In this document: positions 1 to 13,543 of the stretch, piece by piece
How the letters are laid out: every line of letters starts with the position of its first letter
How positions within the stretch are numbered: position 1 is the first letter of the stretch
NCBI GenBank assembly: GCA_014338405.1
Contig: JTDE01000218.1
Location: forward strand, 124,001-188,000
Length of the DNA: 64,000 nt
Direction: 5' to 3'
Source of the DNA: Paragonimus skrjabini miyazakii
Lineage: Eukaryota; Platyhelminthes; Trematoda; Plagiorchiida; Troglotrematidae
Made by a program: the position numbers and the translations under genes
The notes under the pieces: generated by a model
The model's input: the letters and a program-made list of their open reading frames with translations, nothing else
The model's database searches: none
Told to the model about the DNA's origin: nothing

Positions 1-86
1 GTGTAAATTCGTGGAAAATCTAGGGTTCACATGTGATGCAGAAAATTGAAGACAAACGAATTTAAGGTTTTGATAATTCACTTCCA
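1..86 (+). repeat. Left terminal inverted repeat
   Basis: This arm begins GTGTAAATTCGTGG and matches the reverse complement of 1999-2084 over 86 bases with one visible mismatch. It touches the window edge, so its true outer end is unknown. Confidence 0.75.
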
Positions 87-1998
87 CCGGTTACATTTCC
101 TGCGCTTGATTTTCCTTTGAGGAAACTGATCTGGTTCCGCAGAATAGTGTTTAAATCAATCCAGATGGTTCAGCGCTGCCCAAAACATTAGTCGTTCCTG
201 TACTGAAAGATACAAGCTGCACAATGCAATCACATGTACACGGGTTTAATTATAATCCTTCAGACCCACATTTGACACCACATATTACTTAACTGTGGTG
301 CCAGAAAGATAGCCGAGAGACTTAGAAAACGTTTTGATCAACAACCGTCGTCAGTAAATAAAGTACACCCACAGCAGCATGCTTGACACATTACCTTATA
401 GCGGATAGACTCATCCTCGTTCTTGGCGACTATCGTTAAATTGATGAAACCTTACTGTTGTTGAGCAGATGTTATATTGTTTCCGTAGACATGTATAGCA
501 AATGAAAGAAAGTTCAAACAGAACCGCATACCCCAACAAGTTGAAGGTCTGGTTACGGCTATTATTCAGAGGAAAAATTGCCAACAAATTGCTAAGAATA
601 CACTTGGCAAAGACAACTGTACTCACTGTAAGTGTCGCCCAGACTGTTCGCTTTTCACAGTCTCCCAGATACCAATTCCACCTGGTAGGTCATCAGCATG
701 TTTTAAAGCCAAACAGAGATGTATTGACAAATTCATGTGTAGGTACACAAACGTCTGAGTTGCTAGTAAAGATACGTTCGTTTTAAACTGTAAATAAACT
801 CATTCCAATGTGAGAGAGAACCAGACTTGTAAATAAAGAGAAAGTGTAATTGAAAGCAACTTTCGTAACAAAGCACACATCATCAGTTTCTCAACCTTTC
901 CCGACCTACTGACTCCAAATTAATTCAGAGCGATAGTTTCACATGCACAATGGAACGATAGACGATAGTTTGTTTCGGGTTGTAGTGGCCATAAATAATA
1001 TTGTCAACATTCCTATCTTTGAATTCAGTTTGAAACTGCTTGCCTAATTTCTATTAGAAAATATTGAAGCCAGTCATGCTTAAACACCATAAACAATGAA
1101 TATAAAATTGGAATATACATCCTTAGATGATTATCAGGCATTCAAGAATAATAGTTCAGACAAAGCGGAAGATTTAATGTTCAATGTGTTCGTCCTTTTT
1201 GAGCGCTACAGACAACACGTGTAGAAAAGTTGTGTATCACTTTCGAAAATCTGTGTAACACTCACAGTGAGTGAATTATGGGTGATAATCTTCCACTATA
1301 TACATATATATAAGCCATTCAGTTGCTGTTTGTTGCGCATTAAACCAAGATTTGACAAGAATATTCGACAGTTAACATTGCAATAATTTTTGAATGGGAA
1401 GTTCATTGGTAGAAAGTTCGGTGAAAATGATACTTCGATTATCCCTTGTCAGAGCAGCATGCGAGATCCGGGGGCATTCATTAGATCAGCAAAATCAAAT
1501 TCAGCTTATTTACACACGGCTGACATTTGACGCTTGAGACGAAGCAAGAACACGAGGTTTAGAGGAATCGACATTTATCAGGAACGAAAAGGTTGGGCTT
1601 TGCTGGTAGCTATCTATGTCACAAAGAGATGACCGTAGTAGTATGAATGATAAACGAGGGTTTTCGTACCACACTATTTCTGTGCGAAAGACCGGCTCAT
1701 ATATGTCCAGGGTTGTGGACCTGCTCATCAGTTTGTCTGTATTTGCCATGCCTGCATCTACTGATGCTACCAACCTGCATGTCAGGCCCGCAGATATATA
1801 AACAGATGTCTTCGACTAGGTCAGTTATCGATGCACGACTCAGAATACGACTTGATTTTGCGGATTCGACAGATTTTCATCAAGAGTGGATGACCCAATC
1901 GCTGTCGGTGCTTCCGACTACATCAGCAAATGCTTGACGAGCATTCGTTGCTCACTAGGTAGAGTATCACAACAATTCTCCATATAATTGTACCGGCC

Positions 1999-2084
1999 TG
2001 GAAGTGAATTATCAAAACCTTAAATTCGTTTGTCTTCAATTTTCTGCATCACATGTGAACTCTAGATTTTCCACGAATTTACAC
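1999..2084 (-). repeat. Right terminal inverted repeat
   Basis: This arm ends CCACGAATTTACAC and is the near-perfect inverted copy of bases 1-86. The near identity suggests a fairly recent insertion or copy correction, unlike the other, heavily decayed repeats in the window. Confidence 0.75.
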
Positions 2085-5000
2085 TGGTAGAGGGTGATAT
2101 TTTATTGTTGGTGCCTGGCCTACTTTTGCATCTGTTCGCTGTTGCCGATAACAACTGAACTGGATGATTACTTGAGTGATACGCGGTTGCAAAATGAAAA
2201 TATGCTTAGTGTTTCACGCGGCCAAAGCAGTCTAAGCAGATGAGTCTCGTCTCAAACTTCTCACATGAAATGGTCTTGAACAGGTGTGAAGCGGTAATCC
2301 TGATTGATCTAGGCCACGACTGACATGTCCGTCGTACGAAACACTGGTGGTTCTTTATAGATGTGTGGGTGCTATTCGGATAAGAGCATGCCCGAAGGAC
2401 AATATGAATCGATGAGGTTTGTTCCAGTTATGAGTGTACTAAGACAACGTTTTGCAATTCAGTCTGTTCGATGGCATATTTTCCATCTTACCCGCTAATA
2501 TATGTACTGATCAATTATTATATGTGGCCACTTGCTATCACTATCGTGAATCTTCTCTAACCTACTCAATGCTGTATCGAGTGTTTTGCTCAATTATGGC
2601 TCTAACGTAACTCTATTTTGCACGAAGTATGTGTTAAGTTTGATAGTCTTTTTGTTGGTTATTCTAACATTTTCACTTTATATAAATTGCGATGATTCAC
2701 TTACCGTTGTACACGCTATATCTTCTCCTCAGTCCCAGTTTAATTGAGATGGTGGGTGGTATCCCAGTGAATCAATACATTAGAAACTAACTGATGGTTT
2801 TGCATTTAAATTTGTCTCCCTTACTGCATAAAATGCACCAGCAAATTTCATAGCTAATCAACTAATGCAAAATGACAATTTCTCGCGGGCTTCCTTCCAC
2901 TGTACACTGCCCTCCTCACCTGGCTTAATTTTGTTTGACGTGGAGGTTTGCGATTAACGTTAGTCATCGGCGGCATCAGAGGACCAATCTCTGCGGAATC
3001 CTTAGCATAAACTATAACATCCCCATGTATTACAGCTACACATTTATGTTCCGTTGACGATTTTGCGCTACGTCTGGCTCACGACATATTTCTAACACGG
3101 AGTTTACCATGGCCTGTTGTTAGTTGTAGATACGCGTTACACCTGCGGACGACATTCGATCTTCCGCGATAAGAAATCGGACACCATGATATGTATATTT
3201 TCAGTTAGTCAACTCAGTCGAAGGCAGTTTATTTAAACTGTCAAGTTTGATATAAATAACTAAACGGTTAGGTTGAGTAGATATTTTGTGTTATTATAGT
3301 TGCACATCTGTTTTAGTAACTTAACCAAGTGATTTTATTTATCATCAAGCTGAGAAGTATATACTCGAATATACTTCGGCTGGCAAGGAAACCGTTAGGC
3401 GTACATGATACAGGTTATAAACTTTAATGCGTTCTGAAACAGAAGGATCGTTCATAAGGCTACTATTTTTCAAACACATATTAGATAATGGTTCTGTTTT
3501 GTTGAAGTAAAGTTGAGTACATTTTAATCACGTTAAATGCACGGGTGATCTAAATATTAACCTAAGTTATATGCACACTGTATCTCACTAGTGGAACGCA
3601 CTTACGTCTTCAGTGATGCCTAGTCTCCAATTCATATCAAACAGGTTAGTATACAATATATTTTGTCAGCGCATGCCACATCCGGAAACAAACTGACTTA
3701 TTGATTCGTTGCACCAATTCTTCGAATTTCTAGCCTCTCACATTTTTTGACAAGATAAGCCAATACGAGAAACATCAGTTTTGTGATTCGTACTTATTCT
3801 GATGGGGTGATGCTGGAGAACATATACTCTGTTTGATGTTTTGGTAAGCCGTACCTAACTATCAAGTCGATCGTTATGTTCGCCGGTTACCCTTTTCCGC
3901 TTGATTCCTCGTTTACTTTTGAACATTTGCAGTATCAGAACGGAAAGAGTCCAACCATTTCCCGTTTGTGGTGAATACCATACACCATCAACAGAAACTT
4001 GTGTTAACCTGTCGAGACCGGTGGATACTCCGTCACTTTTTCAATCCACAGGATGTTTCTGTGTAGCCAACTACTGAAACAATGACCCATTAGGACTGGG
4101 ACAAAATACCCGCGTAGGATAAACCATAGATTATCTACTACGTATCTACTTCACGTCATAATACTGACATGAACAGCGAGGATGTACTTTCCAGTGTTAT
4201 ATGCTGAGTGTAGGAAATTACATTTGGTGGATAGGAAATCCACGGAAATGTAACTACCCGGAACGGTAAAAATTCTTAGTACTTGCAACAACTTTGTGTT
4301 ATTTTTAGCGGGAAGATAGCAGGTTTGTGATTCGCACATGTCCCAAAGCCTGCCCATCCATTTTGTCCAGGCTAACTCCTTTCTGACAAGTTACTGGATT
4401 TTGGAATTTGTGGATTTGATGACGAATGATTGTACATGAAAACTGAATTTGACGAAAGCTTTCATTTATCCGAGGGACCCAGAACCCAGCGAACATAAAT
4501 CGTTGATAACCAGTCACGGTTGATAAAATCATAAAAAATATTAGAGGGATGTTAGAATCGGAGGCATAATAGACACAAATGAAAGCACCGACACTTATTG
4601 TTCTTTACAGCTGATGCAATCAGTTTTTGTGATAGTTTATTCCTTCTTCGCGTGTGAGTGTATATATTAAGATATAGGTACCACTGCACTGTTTTCGGTT
4701 AACCAACGGAATTTTTGATCAGAATACTATGTTACCCAACACGTTCCGTCATCACAAATATCTGCTGTCTGACCGTGTTAGTTTGATAGATGAGAATCTG
4801 ATACATCACATGAATTGCTGGCGACAGTTTTAAGCTCTGGTTGCAAGATAGGAAACTGAGCAACAAAAACTGATTTTGTAACTTTGGTTCCATTCGGCGC
4901 TAAACGGCGATCCTCTATCCTCTTCAGATCGATGTCTGTTTGTTCAACTGATACAATCTGCCATACAATAACAACAAATGAAAAAATGACCAGGCTTTGA

Positions 5001-8000
5001 CTAGTTGTGAACTTGGGGTCTGTTTTTCAGACTAATTCTGAGCACTTGTCTGGGATTGAATCAGCTCCGCAATGGCTTATCAACAGGTTTGTTTTGATGG
5101 CTGATGCACACGTTGGTTGGTTGTGTGAGATGTACACAGTTCACTTTTCAACAATAGGAAACAAGTTTGCATCCACTGTGATCATCAGCTTCCCCGCGAT
5201 GTATCTATCCCACTTGCCATTTTTGCATAGTCAGGAAATACTGTTTCCATCTTCGTTATTTACCATATTTAGGATCTAAGACGGGGCGTTAGAGTTATGA
5301 CCAAAATCCACTGTTGTTCAAGGAAAGCAGTTCAACAGTTCATCAGTTCTTTTGTATTCCCTTATTTGCTACCGCTGTTATGTATCGGACTATATTGGTT
5401 GGACGACCATGTGGATTGTTCACAGTGTTGATGGACATGCGGTTATCTCACTAATGCTTTATTTCACAATAATGTTCACAAATGTTTCTCACCCTTTCAT
5501 TTTGGTCTTATTTTAAAGTGCGATAATGACTTTGCGGCATGCGGACGAGATGGCCTATCTGAGTAATTTCCTATCCAACTTTCTATCTACCTCTTGACCT
5601 GTAAGATATGACGGGTGCACCAAAGCGAGTGTGTGTGAATTTTTGGTCTTAAGAGCTGTGGAATGAAAGGACAAATTTTTTCAAGAAGCACACTGCATTT
5701 TTTCCAAGTGAGCTAACTCCACACCACGTGGTGGCCATAGCATATAACATGGAAAGATTGTCATTCTTGTTCCGCATACTCTAACTATTACCGTGAAGCC
5801 TACTCCAAACATATTGTGCTACTTTGGCGGAAACTGTGCATTCATCACTAGTTAGCAGAGTTGATTATCTGCAATAAATAAAGCTTAATAATTTCTGTGA
5901 TGTCGTTCACAGTTACAGTTCTTACATTCCGATCACACATAGACATCAAATTATACAAAATGTTACTCCAAAAAATATCAAATGATTTGCGTCTTTTCAA
6001 TGTTTTAACCAAGTTCATCAAGGGAACGAACTGTCGCAAGCGTAATAATTGCGCCAAGTCACTTGTTACGGAAAAGTGACGTATTATCGATAAAGGCTGT
6101 TTGTCATCCAATGTTTGTTCAGCAAGTTAGTGTTCGGTCAATTATTGTGATTGCTTATTTGCAATTCGTCACTGGATCAATTTTGTCGTCGAAGTCCAAA
6201 CACTATTCATATTTAATCGCAGTCTTATTACTTGCCGACTTCGAGTAGTTGGATCAGGCGGGGATTTTCACGTGAATGTAGGTTGTAAACGGTTTCCAGT
6301 CCGTATTTATTCGGATTGTTCACGTGCCTGTAAGTCGATTGTGTTAAATGCCTTTCTTCTCCTCTCATCATACAAATAACTGAACGATCATGTTCAGACA
6401 CACCCGAACGCGTATTTTCCTGATTTTCAATGACTCACTGGTTATATGTGAACGTCATTAAGCGCCTTCTTCTTCAGTTGTATAGTTTTGACACATTGCC
6501 GGTTCAAGTTACATCACAGACAACTCCCTGTTTGCTGTTTCCCATAATTGCGGGGTCGTCTGTACAATCAAGGTGTCACTTATTTTTTCCTTATTCTTCA
6601 TAATAATGAACATTTGGCCTCTGACTAGATTAGAACAAGAAACCCGGAATTTTTTGAAGGATTCTGCAAGAAACAGTGAGATAAGCAGTTACTACGTCCA
6701 CCTGAGATTTTCTAGCTTCAGGCGTGACTTCATTTTGGGAAGCATATGTCAAGGCACGAAATTTTGTTCGACGGAAAATGTTTATTTACAACTACTTATT
6801 TGAACGAGAAAATTTAACGGGTATTCGTTCACGTAGACAGGTGGTTGCTAAACAATTGAGACTCCGTTCGGCCCTACTAAAATAGATTTTTTTGATGGTT
6901 TTCTTCAAAATAAGGATTGCTTCTACTGCAAACACTACTATACGGTATAAAATATACTTAGATGACTCTGTGGTCATCGTTGTGAGCACATACTATGCAA
7001 TAAAACTGGTTATAGTTTGTACCCGATATGACGAAATAACAGCTGATGAAGAAAATTCACATCAACTCCCGTTCCCAGACACTTTATCGAATAAGAGAAA
7101 GGAGTAAACGGCCAGTGTAACATGAGGAAATGCCCAGTGTTCAGTACCAGCAGTTTCATAGTTTTTTCAAATAATATATAAGGAGACTTTGAAGTGCACT
7201 GCATTTTAGAAGACAAGGAAAACATGATTTAACGGTAAGGTACAGTGAGAGATTAATTTGCTTTGTTCTGTCTGGAATGATAACGGCTTTCAGTCATTGT
7301 TTAGCAATAGCAGTAAAGGGCAAATTTGTGAAAATGTGCGCTAGATACTGGCGTCCAGAAGAAACCTTTCTTCAGGGATATTTCCTGTTTTCCGGCAAAT
7401 AAGGCAAGTGAATGCGAATCAGAGCAGAGTAATACAACACGTAGTTGGATCACCGGTGTCATCGAACAAAAAGAACGACAACGTTTACCTTATTTCTACG
7501 TAACTTAAAATTTTTCATATGGCTGCGCTGTGAACTATATATGGAGTGGTAATTAGTTTTTGGATACCCAAAACTGTGATTGACAATTCATGTAACCACT
7601 CTGGTCGCACCAACTTCCTCAGTAGAATGAAATCTATCTTCTTTAATCCATAAGCATTTACTTGATGGTGACCATAAGATGAACCATATACATATTTGTA
7701 GTGTTCTGTTCTGAAATAAGATGGAGATACGCTTTGCAATCTGCTGAAGTCCGTCTTTGTGTGAGGAAAACTTCGCGTTTACGTCCGAGTATTTGACCGA
7801 GTTTATGTTCAAACTATGAATTGGTTATACGCACGCGTGTGTCCGGCTTGTAAAAGATGTTGTTGGAGGCAACTTTGTATGACCTACCTTTGTTGATCCT
7901 CTGTATGTTTATAGAGGAACCTGCAGCAGATTCGTGAAAATGTGCATTTTCTGCATTTATTTCGTAGGTGTTCAATTCAACAGATTTTCTAACGAGATAT

Positions 8001-10140
8001 TTTGAACCAGGACGTTAATATTGCTGTGATATTTGCCTACATTAATTCTCGACAGTTTAGGAAAGAAATTGCTTTATCACCTAATAATAACTACCTGCCT
8101 ATCCACCAACAATATAGTGAATGATCATTGGGTAAATAACAATTCGGTCTACAAGCCAATCAGCATTCAACACAATCGCTTTAAATTAGAGTACTCATGC
8201 AATCTGCAGCTGTCCAAACAAACGCGTTTGCAGAATACTGGTAAGATATTAACAGTAATTACACCCTCGGTCACAACTTTCAAGATGGAAAGATTAATCG
8301 TTTATGTATAGTTAGACAGTATTGGTTTGACCAAGATCAGGTTACGCTTATTCTTGTGGTTCAGAAGCATGAATAATATTGACCGCTCGGTAGGTTGTCA
8401 GATTCCTCTTTGGTTAGTACTGAGATATACTATGCAATATTTGGGAAAAACCCTAGTAATATCCCATTTACCTCGCCTTGTTTTGAAACATAACAGTGCT
8501 ACTGTGTGTAATGGTGACGGTATGCAGTCAAATATTTTTATGATTTTCTGAGACCATCAATGTTTCAGTGATCTGTGTAATTTATAATATTTCTTGTACG
8601 GTGTGCCATTTAACAGACACAGAGTCCACAATGAGTATGTTCCTCAGAGGTGAAAGCTCTTCTACATTTTTCTGAACGTGAGCACAACCGAATGAACAAC
8701 CCTCACAGTATAACATTTACACTGACACAAAGTAGTTCACGCTCCGAACAATTTATTGATGAACAAAGGTGGATCGTGAAATTCTGTTGACTATTTACGC
8801 TTCGTTTATGGTAAAACCTTGGTACCCTTGATTTTACTGACATAATTGTGTATTTTGTAACAAGGATGTTCTTTTCAACTACATCACAGGAATGGCAGAT
8901 TTCGGACTTAATTATGTTGGTTGTCACTAAACGGAGAATGTCGATACATTTGAAGATATGCTTCCGTTATAATATTTTGGAAAAGTACAGAAAAAATATG
9001 AATAAAAATCATTTTTAAAGTAGTAAAACACGGACAACTTGCAAGAGACTTGTAGTACTAAGCCTGAGATAAAAGAAGAAAATGGCATTTGAGTGAAATT
9101 TTAAATGCAGTCCAACCTATCTGCGGTTTATTATTGGGATACTTGACCATAGCTTACTAGGTACTCGTACATGATAAACTATAACCGAAAAGCGGACAAA
9201 GTTAGACCACCGAACGCACTTAAAAATCGTAATGCTACCCAAGGTCATGAGGAAAGTTGAGTTGCTACAATGTCAGTGAACTTATTTACAGATCCCACTG
9301 GGTTTGAAGTAACACAGAAGTTATTAGTAATTACACTGTTACAATCTGTTTTTATATAAAGTGGTATTTTAGGGTTGTAAAATGCAACGTCTTCCGTCAG
9401 CGAAAACAGAACTGAAAATAGTTTATTACTCGTTGAAAAGCATACACGAAAGAAATTTTATTAATAATACCAGCGAATAATATTACTTTATTGTTAGAAA
9501 CTGTAAGGATAAACGAAACAGAAAAGGAACGGCTGATTAATTATACGAAATTAAGGAGGAATTAGCTCCAGTAAATAAAACCTCAGCCAGCTATTCACTA
9601 ATATATGTGACAAGAAGTCGGTACATTTGCTTACAAAGGCCCATTGTAGCGTTTACACAGTGCCCAACAGTACAGTTACTTATCGAAAACTGTCCAACAG
9701 CTGTGAAGGATCCACTGTTTGAAACAACTGGAAAGACCAGTGTTTGTTACCATATTATAAGAAAATGAGCAGACCACTTTTGTTTGAAAATTGATCCGTA
9801 TGTGGTTCGCTCAATCATCTTGCAGAAAACGGGATGTGGTCTTAATTTAAGCACGTTTCCTGAATCTGTACTTAACGCAACAGTAGTCAAATGTAAAAAT
9901 TCAATTTTTTATCCAACAAACATTTCACTGTTTTTTTAAATTGCTTGAATGTTCTAATAAGCGCATAACACTGAACACTTAATCAACAGTTTCACATGTC
10001 AGTTTCATTTTCATGCTGATTAAAATATGTAATCGTTGTCAGTCATTGTTAGAGTAACAATGTAAAACCTTTCTGACGCTTAACTATTTGCTCTTGATAT
10101 GTTATCGACGTGATGATATATGGTTATAACTTGTTTTTAG
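2085..10140. other. Gene-free stretch upstream of copy A
   Basis: No supported gene was seen. Reading frames are all under about 95 codons, lack signal peptides or recognisable domains, and overlap on both strands as expected by chance. A 5' non-coding exon or promoter of copy A may lie near the right end, but nothing in the sequence places it. Confidence 0.5.
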
Positions 10141-10149
10141 ATCAGCATA
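10131..10149 (+). promoter_or_regulatory. Splice acceptor and short leader before copy A start
   Basis: The pyrimidine-rich stretch TTGTTTTTAG ends at 10140, nine bases before the ATG. Copy B has the matching arrangement (CCTTTTCAG then ATCA, ATG nine bases after the AG). The shared ATCA..ATAATG leader after an AG indicates a 3' splice site, either for a 5' untranslated intron or for spliced-leader trans-splicing, which flatworms use. No TATA box or transcription start can be assigned. Confidence 0.5.
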
Positions 10150-13100
10150 ATGGACCTTCGAACACGTGCTTTGTTTGTGTTAGTCACACTGTTTGTGTCC
10201 GAAATCCATTCGAGAGATTTGGTATGCAACCTCAAGGCCTGCAGGTTTGTTTATCATATATTGTCTTATTTAGTGTACGAATGTTCATCCAGCGGACTCT
10301 CTAAATAAACTTTTCCAACTTTATTGCATGTGAATAGTCATCTTGCATTATTCCTGTCAGAGCACGATTTGTAAAAATTACGGGTGTTCAAAGAGTATGA
10401 AACCCAAAAATAGGATTATCAGCCAAGTGTATATGCAACGAAGTCCTCGAACTTCTCAGGTCATTGTTGTACTTCAAGAAATTTTTGCGCATCTCTAATC
10501 AGTTCTGTTTCCGCCCTAATTCTCAGCATTTGTTCCGGATACAACCTCAACGTGGAAACCTGCTGTCAATTTGAGGCAATGCACAGCTTATGCGAAGAAT
10601 GTGTAGAAAGTACGGATGATCCGATTGAGTTACAAGTCTGTTTAGGTAGGTAATGAGGACCCTGTTTTGCCTACATGTTTTGGACACCTCCAAAAGGATT
10701 TGAATGAAGAAGTGTCCCACCTGCTTCTTGTTTGTGCACTGGTTAGTATATATCGTAGACAAGCAAGCAGTGCCAAGTTGTGATGTACATTTCATTCATA
10801 GACATGCAATCTTTGTTATTTTATACTGCAGTTTACACAAATTTGCAAGCACTCCAGTCATGTCCTGTCAAAACTATGGATCAAGTGTATTTCTGTATGT
10901 TTATGAACAACCTATTATTAGAGAAAGTTAACCTAAAAACAAGTGGTAGCAAGGAGTCGCCCGCATAATACATAAGATCCTTTCTTCATGCCGAGTTTAT
11001 ATCCGTTGATCATATGGGTTACTTATTACTCAGTAGCACTGGCTGTTGACTGCTGAGTATCCTATTTCACCATGGGAATTAGCCAGCTGCCGTGAATGAG
11101 TAGCACTTTGAATGCACGCACACCCGGCAGCGTCTCAAGTTGACCACAGTAAATAAACAAGGGGTGCTAAAGACGTCCTTAGTTTGCGATATAACCGTCA
11201 ACCGTGATGCAAGACGCAGAGTTTGTCTTGCTGTATTAGAATTAGTGGGTCCGCTTTTGCCAGAATTTCTGGCTTAGGAGCACCAGAATTACAAATCAAT
11301 CTTACTTGGAGCAAGAATGCGCTATGAAACTTACGGCTGTCCTGTTACATGTATTTCGTTAAAAACTTTTGGAACATAGGTTTGCAAGTCAGTGTATCAC
11401 AGTTAATTTCCCTGCCACGATTTTATCTATTTCACTCCAAACATTCATATTGAAAATATCACCCTTTCATACTGGTGTTGCTGAGGCAGTTGAATTATGC
11501 AGACGTTATGGGAATCACAAATGGGTCCAGCAATAATCACCACAGCCGATTCCATTTATCGTCTCCTCTGTACCTGTCACTACCTGACTCATGCGCACGA
11601 GATCTTACATGCTGCCAATTGTAGGTAGAGGATTGCTGCAACAAACTTAAGTTTAAGGACCAGTGTTATGTAAACAATGTTGTACAGAGATCTAAATATA
11701 AAAATTCCGGATTTTTGCCCAGTTCGAACTAACAACGTATACCATCTACCATTACACAGCGAATCCTTCCATCAATTGAGATGGCAAGTCATGCCGAACG
11801 ATTAACCATTTCACAATGGGATCATATTGTTTGAACACACTTAGCAAGAGAATGCAGTTTCAGTCACAGGTTCGGATCCAGCCGCCACTTAGACACCTCA
11901 CATCTTGTACTCATTAGGGTTATCAGAACTGCCGTAGTTTTCCTAATGCAACTTTGATACTCAACAGCAGAGTTGATAGGCATTAGTGTTAGATATCCAT
12001 GGTAACAATGTTTCGGCAGTTACTCCTCTAAATTATTTGACGGACATAATTAACATTACAGTTGTTGTGTAGCGTTCAGTTTTAACATTTTCAAACTTTC
12101 AACGTAGCCTCAAAAAATATCCCTCAAAATATATTTGAAAACAACAGATTTTACGCAGCTTCACTCTGTCCTGTCTATCTTAGTAAAATCAGCCGTTACT
12201 TCTTTTTACGTCAAGTTACTGTCTAGTTTTTACACTTTTTTTCAGATGATCACCAGCCATTTGAGATAGTTCTTGTTTGCCAATGTAACCTAAAATTTTG
12301 TTTCTTACACACACTCATGTATGGACTGAAGTTTGCCCACAATTTATGTCTCTGGTCCAAATATCCAATCTGACCAAGGATTACTGGCACTTGACTTGCA
12401 CTTACAATTTTTCGGTTCTCCCATTGCTGCGTTACTTCGTTCAAAAATAAGAAAATTCTGATGCAATTAACAGTAATGATATTAACCAATTCTCGTTGCC
12501 TCACATTGTAAAGATGTTCAACCTTCGTTTTACTTGTAATACTGATGAAAGTTTCCATATCTACGGTCAACTGTATTTATCAGGGATTCCGCGATAGTAA
12601 GGCAGAAGAATCCTTCCTGTTTTCTAACCGGCTGCCAAAAGACTTGTTTTTAATGTTGTTATCTTGGGTTTGTCAGTAATAAATGATGAACTATCAAAAC
12701 CAAACTAGAAATTCGGTATGTTTAATAGCTACTCAGGCAATTCATTACACCATATCTTAATTCGTCGAGTAAGTGGACACAGTTATTCATATAAACCGGT
12801 TCACGGTTTTCCACCGTAGGAGCTTAAAGCCGACATACTTGACGGATTCTGCGGCGCTTACGTGAGCTTCATTGCATTCATTCAGACTAGATATTGCAGA
12901 AAGCGAGCGAGGTTGAAAATGAAACTGACAACTTTATTGCATTGCAAGACGGATTCATTGCTACTTGGCCGAAGACCCAAATCAAATCGCTCTCTATTAC
13001 CGAAACTAGGGAGTTCTCTTTTAGTTACTTATGAAAAGTAGCTCAAGACCCTACCCAAAAACGTCTTTCTTTTTTTACATTGATTAATCTTTTATAAAAC

Positions 13101-13543
13101 AAAAAATATCAAGCACCAAGTGATGACAACCGTCCACTGGGTGTCGCGTTAATCGCTGGTATCCATCTGAAGACAGCATTCAACTCTGAAAACTTAAAAA
13201 AGATCAGTCACATATCGAAAAGCCACCACATTAGTGACCCATAATAATAAAATCCCTAAGTTCAAGCGAATAAATCCAAAATTGCTTAAAATGTTTCTCA
13301 AAATTCATTCCAGTAAGCAAACTCTGGTTATTGTAGTTAGACAATGCAGACTGCGCATCTGCGGAAATCGCCTTTTAGGCAATGACATATACTGTTGATT
13401 CTAACAATTTGTTAGTGACGTGTAAACCATTCTTCTGCACTACCTCTTTACTAACAGAGGATGGCCACCCGTCTGTCTCCAAACGACGTGGTTTGCTTGG
13501 GAAACGGTCTTTGGAGAAGAGGCGCGGAATGATTGGAAAATAA
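10150..13543 (+). CDS. Copy A: secreted 8-Cys precursor with two amidation cassettes
   Basis: This is a three-exon gene: 10150-10244, 10527-10645 and 13458-13543, with GT..AG introns of 282 and 2812 bp. Exon 1 ends after two bases of a Ser codon and exon 2 after one base of a Glu codon, and all joins keep frame. The 99-residue product starts with a signal peptide (core ALFVLVTLFVS, residues 7-17). Eight cysteines follow at 26, 31, 34, 44, 45, 54, 57 and 70 (C-x4-C-x2-C-x9-CC-x8-C-x2-C-x12-C). The tail reads KRRGLLGKR, spacer SLE, KRRGMIGK, stop. Dibasic sites with preceding Gly are typical of amidated neuropeptides, predicting RGLL-amide and RGMI-amide (or GLL- and GMI-amide if cut after KRR). 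The secretory and neuropeptide role is inference from this layout; the family is not recognised. The start ATG is the first after a conserved splice acceptor and aligns with copy B. Confidence 0.8.
10527..10645 (+). CDS. Copy A exon 2: core of the cysteine module
   Basis: This 119-nt exon encodes residues 33-71 plus parts of the flanking codons and carries six of the eight cysteines, including the CC pair and the run CCQFEAMHSLCEEC. The acceptor is TTCTCAG at 10526. The donor is GTAGGTAATG at 10646. Copy B has an exon of the same length whose donor begins GTAAGTAATG. Entry phase is 2 and exit phase is 1, so skipping it would break the frame. Confidence 0.8.
10646..13457 (+). other. Intron 2 of copy A
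   Basis: This intron is about four times as long as its counterpart in copy B (2812 against 669 bp). Its first 25 or so bases resemble copy B. The 106-codon minus-strand frame at 12250-12570 has no recognisable domain and is probably chance. The extra length suggests inserted sequence, but I saw no clear element boundary. Confidence 0.6.
13458..13543 (+). CDS. Copy A exon 3: dibasic/amidation cassettes and stop
   Basis: This 86-nt exon follows the acceptor CTTTACTAACAG at 13457. It encodes a short acidic linker, then two cassettes separated by a three-residue spacer, and stops directly after Gly-Lys. The downstream 3' untranslated region resembles that of copy B (TAACTGACCCATTG against TAACCGACTCATTG, then a shared ATTACAAA..TGAAGA..AT block), which supports common descent. 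No AATAAA was seen in the next 250 bases. Confidence 0.8.

Larger units (their letters stand above)
1..2084. mobile_element. Element with long terminal inverted repeats, non-autonomous
   Basis: Bases 1-86 are repeated in reverse complement at 1999-2084 with a single mismatch seen by eye (near base 24). After a 2-base offset the similarity runs a few bases further inward. This is the layout of a DNA transposon or foldback element about 2.1 kb long. The interior has no transposase-like reading frame; its longest frames are under 100 codons and overlap on both strands, so it is most likely non-autonomous. The left end coincides with the window edge, so the repeat may extend further and a target-site duplication cannot be checked. 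An assembly palindrome or locally inverted duplication is the main alternative. Confidence 0.6.

Noticed and set aside
12250..12570. 106-codon minus-strand frame inside intron 2 of copy A
   Set aside because: No recognisable domain. AT-rich intronic sequence gives frames of this length by chance across 64 kb.
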